A stretch of DNA of 64,000 bases from assembly GCA_942486035.1 (NCBI GenBank), contig CALNXK010000015.1, positions 4,218,501-4,282,500 of the forward strand. Reading direction: 5' to 3'. Numbering within the stretch: position 1 is the stretch's first letter; every line of letters begins with the position of its first letter. Under the pieces are notes generated by a model that saw nothing but the letters and a program-made list of their open reading frames with translations, searched no databases and had not been told where the DNA came from. The position numbers were made by a program, and so were the translations under genes. This DNA comes from Porites lobata. Taxonomy: Eukaryota > Cnidaria > Anthozoa > Scleractinia > Poritidae. Shown here one piece after another: positions 61,101 to 64,000 of the stretch.

Positions 61101-64000
61101 GCAGAGGTAATCCTTTTGTTTTTACTATACTGACCGGAAGGTTCGGTTCATAAAAATGCTAAAAGAGCATGCCTAAAGTTTGTTTCGCAGAGCCAGCGAT
61201 AAGAAGGAGATGCGTTATTTTGACGGTGTACAAGGAATGCTTGTATTTCAACATTTTTGGGCATAATTAGTAAGAAAGATACCTGATTATACCTGAGATT
61301 ATACCTGAGAAAGATACCTGATTATACCTGAGGTTATACCTGATTTGCTAAATACTATCATTTCACTCTTACTTCATATCACCATATAATTTCTAGAGAA
61401 CGCGCGAAATATGCCTCTTTGTATCACAGCAAATTTTGTATTGCTCTGACTGTCAAGATTTTTTGCCGGAAGAGGACTGTGTAAGCAGCGCCGAGGACTG
61501 GAAAAACAGTTTTTGCGTCCTTGCAAAAAAAAATGTCTCATTTGATGGTTAAACAGATGATAAGCATGGAAAAATTGTCAATTCTTCGTATTCTCTCCCT
61601 CGCCTCGTGCGGAAGATTTCCACTTTAATCATATTTTAAAGCACCAAATACGATGTACATGTACATATTCGCATCATTAAGTCTTTTCTTATTAAATGTT
61701 GAAAATATTCCAGGCGCCAATCCTTGTGATCCTTCACCATGTAAGAATCAAGGAATTTGCCATGCAGAGTATGGTCGTGAATTCCGATGCCAATGTCCAC
61801 CAGGATTAACAGGAAAGACATGCGAACTCGGTAAGACGGGAAAATTGATATATAGCGATTCAGAAAGAATAGAATGAGCCATATATGTTCATTAACCCCA
61901 TCACATCAAACTCACGTTGTGTAATTGCAATGTACGGTGTATGTCCAACTCAAGACAGTTGAAATGCGATGCCGGACCAAGCAGCGGAGAAAAACTTACA
62001 TCAAGGCCAGAAGTGATCAGCCGTTTAAAAGGATTTCCAATTGCGATGGTTAAGGTTTAAATAGTATGACCTCAATCAGAGATTGCTAACTTGCAAACAA
62101 GTAATATTGATACATGTCTTATCATCTTGCAGATGTCGATGAATGCTTTAACAATCCATGCACCAATAACGCTGTCAGCTGCACGAACACATTTGGAAGT
62201 TATGAATGCAACTGCCAGCCCATGTTTACAGGAAAAAAATGCCATATAGGTAGAGGCCACGGTTAAATACTATTTAGTTGTTAACCATGGTGTTACTTAG
62301 TTCAGTTTTACGCCTTTAGCCTTCTTCTGCTTCTTTCCTTTAATTATTAACAAAAATTCGGAGAAGTAGAGTTCTAAGAACTGTACGATCAGTGGCAGAT
62401 CCAGACCTTCAGATAAAGGTGATCATCGAGACCCTGAGATAAGGGGGAAGCCCGGCCTCAAAAAACAACTTATTTGGCCCTTCGAGCCAAAGTTTGGTGT
62501 AAAAAAAGGGGGGAAGGGCCCCCCGGGACCCTTCCGTGAATCTGCCACTGACAATCACATACCAACTGACAGTGATACTTTTAACAAGGAGCCAATTATG
62601 AAAGTCAGTAGCTTGCGCAGCAGGCGGGGTCGTTTGGCAGAGGAGCTGAGAAGCCTTGTGAAGAATGGAGAGGTGACGCTTTCGAGTTTTCTCTAGCCTT
62701 CGCCGCCAAAACTGTCACACGCGCAAAAACTATACCGCCAGCAACGCCGGCTGAAAAGCAAGCTGAGAATATAACTGAACAAACTGAATACAGCAAAGCT
62801 CAGAATTCACATTTCTCGTTGATTCGAGACTTCAATCATCGGGAAAATTGACGTAAAAACCTCCAATAATACCACCTCTGATGGCTAACAAAAAGTATAT
62901 TAGAACGTTCAATAAAATATTATCAAATATGGTACGGTAAAATTTACCACCTTAAAGACAAACGCTATCGCCCCTCTGTTTGTCTGTCTGTCTTTTTCTT
63001 TTTTTAAGAAATAACAAGCCATGTGTTTGACCTTGCGATCCTGTTTGATGGTTCAACATTCATAACCAGAGAGGGATTTGGACAAACTCAGCTCTTCGCA
63101 AAAACGGTTCTTTCTTCCTTCAACATTTCGCAAGACCAATCCAATGTAGCTTGTACCGTCTATGCCAGAGATGTACGTGTTAGCTTTAATTTCACAGATA
63201 ACTACAGTTTATCTGCGGTTTCAAGAGCAATTGACGATATTGCCTACCTAAACCAGCCCTTGCTAAATATTACGGCAGCACTCACAGTCGTCAGCAACAC
63301 CCTATTTGCTAATGGAAGACAAAACGTCACGCGCATTGTGCTCGTGTTTGTCAGTGACATACTTAGTGGCAACCTAACAGAGGTAACGCAAGATCTTCAC
63401 CAGCAAGGAATAATAGTAATCACCATTGGTGTAGGCTTCAAGTTTCTCAAGAGTCAGCTGGAGATACTTGCAAACAAACCTTTTCTGGTGCTAACTACAA
63501 CCTTGCAACACATTGACACAGTGGAGGGCATCACCGGAGGACAAATTGCCCAAGGTATAAGACCTAGCCCAGGGGCAAATAATACTTCCAAAACAGGACA
63601 AGAGAGGGATTGGTTTGATGCTTTCTTCCTTTCACCTCCGTTGGGTTCCTACTAAGTTATTAACAATATGATGCCAATGTTAGAATAATAGAAGGCATGC
63701 GATGAATCTACAGGATGACATATATTACAAAAGATGCTACCGCCGGGACCTTGTAACTTTATAAAATATGGTTGAAAAATCTGGTGCTTTTCTTTTAAGC
63801 ACAATTCAGATTTATGAATCTGTGTAGAACCTCTGTATTTTCAATACTTACATGTAGCTACATGTCTGAGAAATATTATGATGAAACATTTCGCTGCTAC
63901 CGTTACACATGTAAACATGTCCTTCTGCTTTTTCATTTACAGTTGTCGATCCCTGTGCAAGTTTTCCGTGTAGAAATGGTGGAAATTGTACATCAAATAA
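43218..64000 (+). CDS. Gene 2: VWA/EGF/discoidin/FN2 secreted or membrane protein (partial, 28 exons visible)
   Basis: The first 28 exons join to 6,215 nt (about 2,071 residues) and continue past the window. Order: signal peptide, VWA, EGF, an LGCF/GGxC domain, two discoidin-like domains, FN2, EGF, EGF, VWA, EGF, EGF, VWA, short EGF, EGF, EGF, VWA, EGF, EGF, VWA, EGF, EGF, VWA, EGF. All joins between domains are phase 1. It is a divergently transcribed paralogue of gene 1: same 91-nt first exon, same discoidin intron phases and corresponding VWA/EGF modules. Extracellular adhesion is inferred from the families. Whether it ends in a transmembrane segment and tail like gene 1 cannot be seen. 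Confidence 0.85.
43309..45511 (+). other. Gene 2 intron 1
   Basis: 2.2 kb, AT-rich, with AAAAC runs. A diverged ACATCCATATTATGGTCAGT repeat is at 44651. No additional exon recognised. Confidence 0.7.
45512..46048 (+). CDS. Gene 2 exon 2: VWA domain, MIDAS lost
   Basis: VWA exon of 537 nt, phase 1-1, starting AVCSANLTVVFAVDGSYK. The Ser and Thr of the metal site are missing (DGSYK, VLGKAL) and the Asp loop reads VIASHK. Ends RTICQG. Many N-glycosylation sequons. Confidence 0.88.
46847..46960 (+). CDS. Gene 2 exon 3: EGF
   Basis: EGF of 114 nt: RCVSYPCHNNGTC, YKCKCSPEFHGVNCEM, donor GTAAGT. The acceptor TTATAAG was chosen on phase; a nearer GACAG would put the exon in the wrong phase. Confidence 0.8.
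47534..47836 (+). CDS. Gene 2 exon 4: Cys-containing LGCF/GGxC domain
   Basis: The 303-nt exon, phase 1-1, encodes about 100 residues: LSLGCFIDIND, KCALESAKMDYKAFAVFDGGACYSG, then SCPAGGKGGPLVSEVYLLG. The spacing recalls a domain in invertebrate lectin-like proteins (LGCF, KC, FA..GG.C, C, GGP..VY). It resembles WSC/PAN folds loosely, but I cannot name the family with certainty. Confidence 0.75.
48365..48532 (+). CDS. Gene 2 exon 5: discoidin-like domain 1, part 1
   Basis: The 168-nt exon, phase 1-1: CGKLLDLQQSAIHLS, STIKGSS, SWCPS, LEINFG. Matches the opening of a divergent F5/8C domain. Donor GTAAGA. Confidence 0.78.
48986..49125 (+). CDS. Gene 2 exon 6: discoidin-like domain 1, part 2
   Basis: The 140-nt exon, phase 1-0: RKTLLTEVTVQGKNGSRDF and CFGSTVDG. 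Same phases as gene 1 exon 46. Confidence 0.77.
49751..49904 (+). CDS. Gene 2 exon 7: discoidin-like domain 1, part 3
   Basis: The 154-nt exon, phase 0-1: NNLTITIQPS, YLKISPRG, CLKIDIL, the closing part of the F5/8C fold. Donor GTAAGT. Confidence 0.77.
50031..50395. repeat. GTGGTGGTGG minisatellite
   Basis: Imperfect 50-70 bp units, each with GAAATGTGGTGGTGG and GGAAAGCAA. In the gene 2 intron before exon 8. Confidence 0.85.
50621..50761 (+). CDS. Gene 2 exon 8: discoidin-like domain 2, part 1
   Basis: The 141-nt exon, phase 1-1: TYSSSRTYLS, LWCPTASD, FLTVNLG. Confidence 0.77.
51120..51256 (+). CDS. Gene 2 exon 9: discoidin-like domain 2, part 2
   Basis: The 137-nt exon, phase 1-0: VFNVSALQLQGSED, FCLSYSGDGIRFLDF. 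Donor GTAAAT after TGCCAG. Confidence 0.77.
51605..51797 (+). CDS. Gene 2 exon 10: discoidin-like domain 2, part 3
   Basis: The 193-nt exon, phase 0-1: QYTFIPPRLVNSVILEPKYP, YCIRTNFEGC, the terminal CxR....GC motif of F5/8C domains. It runs on about 15 residues to the FN2 domain. Confidence 0.8.
52324..52476 (+). CDS. Gene 2 exon 11: fibronectin type II domain
   Basis: The 153-nt exon, phase 1-1, has the FN2 signature CVFPFLYKGMEIYSC, then WCATTDNFDKDQLWDNC. FN2 domains commonly bind collagen-like or glycan ligands; the ligand here is unknown. Gene 1 has no FN2. Confidence 0.9.
52489..52620. mobile_element. Foldback MITE, GAAACTGCCCACC family, copy 3
   Basis: Same family, 13 bp downstream of the FN2 exon donor in gene 2. 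Confidence 0.83.
53013..53121. mobile_element. Foldback element (CCCAGGGTCTTC)
   Basis: CTCGTTCCCAGGGTCTTC pairs with GAAAACCCTGGGAAGGAG; inner GGCGGCGGAGGGAAAGAAG with partial complement. Confidence 0.7.
53276..53401 (+). CDS. Gene 2 exon 12: EGF
   Basis: EGF of 126 nt, phase 1-1: SNPCYTKPCFNGGTC, YQCICTEKFIGNNCEEG, donor GTGAGT. Confidence 0.86.
53586..53699 (+). CDS. Gene 2 exon 13: calcium-binding EGF
   Basis: EGF of 114 nt: DFDECYNSLCQNGGTC, YRCECNYGYTGKDC, donor GTAAGG. Confidence 0.88.
   Translation: MLTNVITVSVKTEGHALTLTVIIDANVTMDTPERTVI
54356..54910 (+). CDS. Gene 2 exon 14: VWA domain with intact MIDAS
   Basis: VWA exon of 555 nt, phase 1-1: DGSAS, GGTFTG and VTDG all present. 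Starts DVHFSELEIGFAIDG, ends RGQICLG. Donor GTAACT. Confidence 0.9.
55102..55195. repeat. ATC microsatellite, gene 2
   Basis: ATC run ending about 40 bp before the acceptor of gene 2 exon 15. Confidence 0.85.
55237..55344 (+). CDS. Gene 2 exon 15: EGF
   Basis: EGF of 108 nt: DIDKCCDNPCRFGGIC, LNCTCSEGFQGPTC. A doubled cysteine (CC) at the first position is unusual. Donor GTTAGT. Confidence 0.83.
55439..55731. mobile_element. Foldback MITE, 293-bp family, copy 2
   Basis: Starts TAGCCAGAGAAAACAGCCGA, ends TTTTCTAAGGCTA; in the gene 2 intron before exon 16. Same length as the gene 1 copy. Confidence 0.87.
55895..56017 (+). CDS. Gene 2 exon 16: EGF
   Basis: EGF of 123 nt: DVKECQNPNASC, GGYECTCANTSLYGANC, donor GTAACT. 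Confidence 0.85.
56384..56920 (+). CDS. Gene 2 exon 17: VWA domain, MIDAS lost
   Basis: VWA exon of 537 nt, phase 1-1: the first loop reads DTARD, the second KNLGKAF and the third ISGKSH. Hydrophobic strands FTVLFLVD and HIAVISYA are kept. Ends DAICKG. Confidence 0.87.
57158..57247 (+). CDS. Gene 2 exon 18: short EGF-like exon
   Basis: Only 90 nt, phase 1-1: NPCSYADCPALHTC ... FRCIP with four cysteines, so the last loop of an EGF is missing. Borders are good (TTCTTCAG, GTAAGT). Confidence 0.72.
57736..57852 (+). CDS. Gene 2 exon 19: EGF (matches gene 1 exons 2, 7, 12)
   Basis: EGF of 117 nt: VDACNPTNPCNNGGTC, CPPGIGGQNCTEG. The GIGGQNCTEG ending is shared with the leading EGF of the gene 1 block. 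Confidence 0.88.
57948..58064 (+). CDS. Gene 2 exon 20: EGF (matches gene 1 exons 3, 8, 13)
   Basis: EGF of 117 nt: VNECDSAPCRNGGQC, FKCDCPETFSGKFC. Only 95 bp of intron after exon 19. Confidence 0.88.
58525..58640 (+). mobile_element. Degenerate tRNA-derived SINE fragment
   Basis: Contains TTAGCCCAGTTGGCAGAGTG, a tRNA A-box-like start, followed by a decayed body with no convincing B box. Lies in the intron before gene 2 exon 21. Confidence 0.5.
58695..59258 (+). CDS. Gene 2 exon 21: VWA domain with intact MIDAS (GVGCCF type)
   Basis: VWA exon of 564 nt, phase 1-1: DGSGS, GGTRT, VTDG and the GVGCCF loop, the same subtype as the three block VWAs of gene 1. Confidence 0.92.
59563..59676 (+). 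CDS. Gene 2 exon 22: EGF (matches gene 1 exons 5, 10, 15)
   Basis: EGF of 114 nt: TDFCSARPCENGGNC, FRCNCTEQWTGKNC, donor GTAGGT. Confidence 0.88.
59954..60073 (+). CDS. Gene 2 exon 23: calcium-binding EGF, full-length form
   Basis: EGF of 120 nt: DVDECSLNITQCADNQVCHNF, CLCTNQRYGSSC. It keeps the final two cysteines that the gene 1 counterparts (exons 6 and 11) have lost. Confidence 0.87.
60546..61106 (+). CDS. Gene 2 exon 24: VWA domain with intact MIDAS
   Basis: VWA exon of 561 nt, phase 1-1: DSSGS, GNTHT, LTDG. Lacks the CC of the GVGCCF loop (GVGSADYDEL). No direct counterpart after the cbEGF in gene 1. Confidence 0.9.
61278..61355. repeat. ATTATACCTGA minisatellite
   Basis: About five units of GATTATACCTGA with GATACCTG variants, in the intron after exon 24. 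Confidence 0.8.
61714..61830 (+). CDS. Gene 2 exon 25: EGF
   Basis: EGF of 117 nt: ANPCDPSPCKNQGIC, FRCQCPPGLTGKTCELG, donor GTAAGA. Confidence 0.88.
62133..62249 (+). CDS. Gene 2 exon 26: calcium-binding EGF
   Basis: EGF of 117 nt: DVDECFNNPCTNNAVSC, GSYECNC, donor GTAGAG. Counterpart of gene 1 exon 33. Confidence 0.88.
   Translation: MSMNALTIHAPITLSAARTHLEVMNATASPCLQEKNAI
62390..62552. mobile_element. Short inverted-repeat element (GTGGCAGAT ends)
   Basis: CAGTGGCAGATCCAGACC at the left, GAATCTGCCACTG at the right; interior GGGGGGAAGGGCCCCCCGGG. In the intron before gene 2 exon 27. Confidence 0.65.
63009..63554 (+). CDS. Gene 2 exon 27: VWA domain, MIDAS lost
   Basis: VWA exon of 546 nt, phase 1-1: DGSTF, NITAAL and FVSDI replace the metal-site loops. 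Closest in style to gene 1 exon 34 (GFGQTQLFAKTVLSSFNIS against FYQTLLFAKAFLSNYNIS). Confidence 0.88.
63943..64000 (+). CDS. Gene 2 exon 28: EGF, cut by the window end
   Basis: Acceptor TTTACAG at 63942, then VVDPCASFPCRNGGNC. Counterpart of gene 1 exon 35; the 3' end is outside the window. Confidence 0.83.
   Translation, partial: MSIPVQVFRVEMVEIVHQI

Overview
The window is eukaryotic and most likely from an anthozoan cnidarian, probably a stony coral. It has small phase-1 exons separated by AT-rich introns, many foldback MITE-like elements, a tRNA-derived SINE, and secreted or membrane proteins built from EGF, von Willebrand A (VWA), discoidin (F5/8 type C) and fibronectin type II domains. 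The species cannot be fixed from sequence reading alone. I see no prokaryotic operon, rRNA, CRISPR array or retrotransposon polymerase ORF.

Two large paralogous genes lie head to head. Gene 1 (minus strand, CDS 34905 down to 2) is complete in my exon model: 49 exons joining to 8,727 nt, or about 2,908 residues. Its order is signal peptide; three copies of an EGF-EGF-VWA-EGF-truncated EGF block (22.3-32.3 kb, the last truncated EGF decayed); five near-identical EGF exons (19.3-20.6 kb); an alternating array of two EGF types (13.9-18.5 kb); EGF-EGF-VWA-EGF-EGF-VWA-EGF-EGF-EGF-VWA-EGF-EGF-EGF; one discoidin domain over three exons; one transmembrane helix; and a roughly 212-residue cytoplasmic tail with 13 tyrosines in SH2-type contexts. 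It reads as a type I adhesion or recognition receptor.

Gene 2 (plus strand, CDS from 43218, running off the right edge) has the same 91-nt signal-peptide exon. It continues VWA, EGF, a Cys-containing LGCF/GGxC domain, two divergent discoidin-like domains, FN2, then EGF pairs alternating with five more VWA domains. One stretch (57.7-60.1 kb) has the same order as the block triplicated in gene 1, and 62.1-64.0 kb matches gene 1 at 11.7-9.8 kb. Its C-terminus lies outside the window.

The 8.3 kb between the genes (34.9-43.2 kb) holds no gene I can support. It contains foldback elements, a CTCGAAC-type repeat and a decamer minisatellite. Introns of both genes carry the same foldback families. Nearly all extracellular exons are symmetrical 1-1, so gain, loss or skipping of domains keeps the frame. 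This explains the many duplications and at least two decayed EGF exons. Three of six VWA domains in each gene keep a full MIDAS metal site and the others have lost it wholly or partly. Exon boundaries were read by eye from GT/AG sites and phase continuity; no transcript evidence was available.
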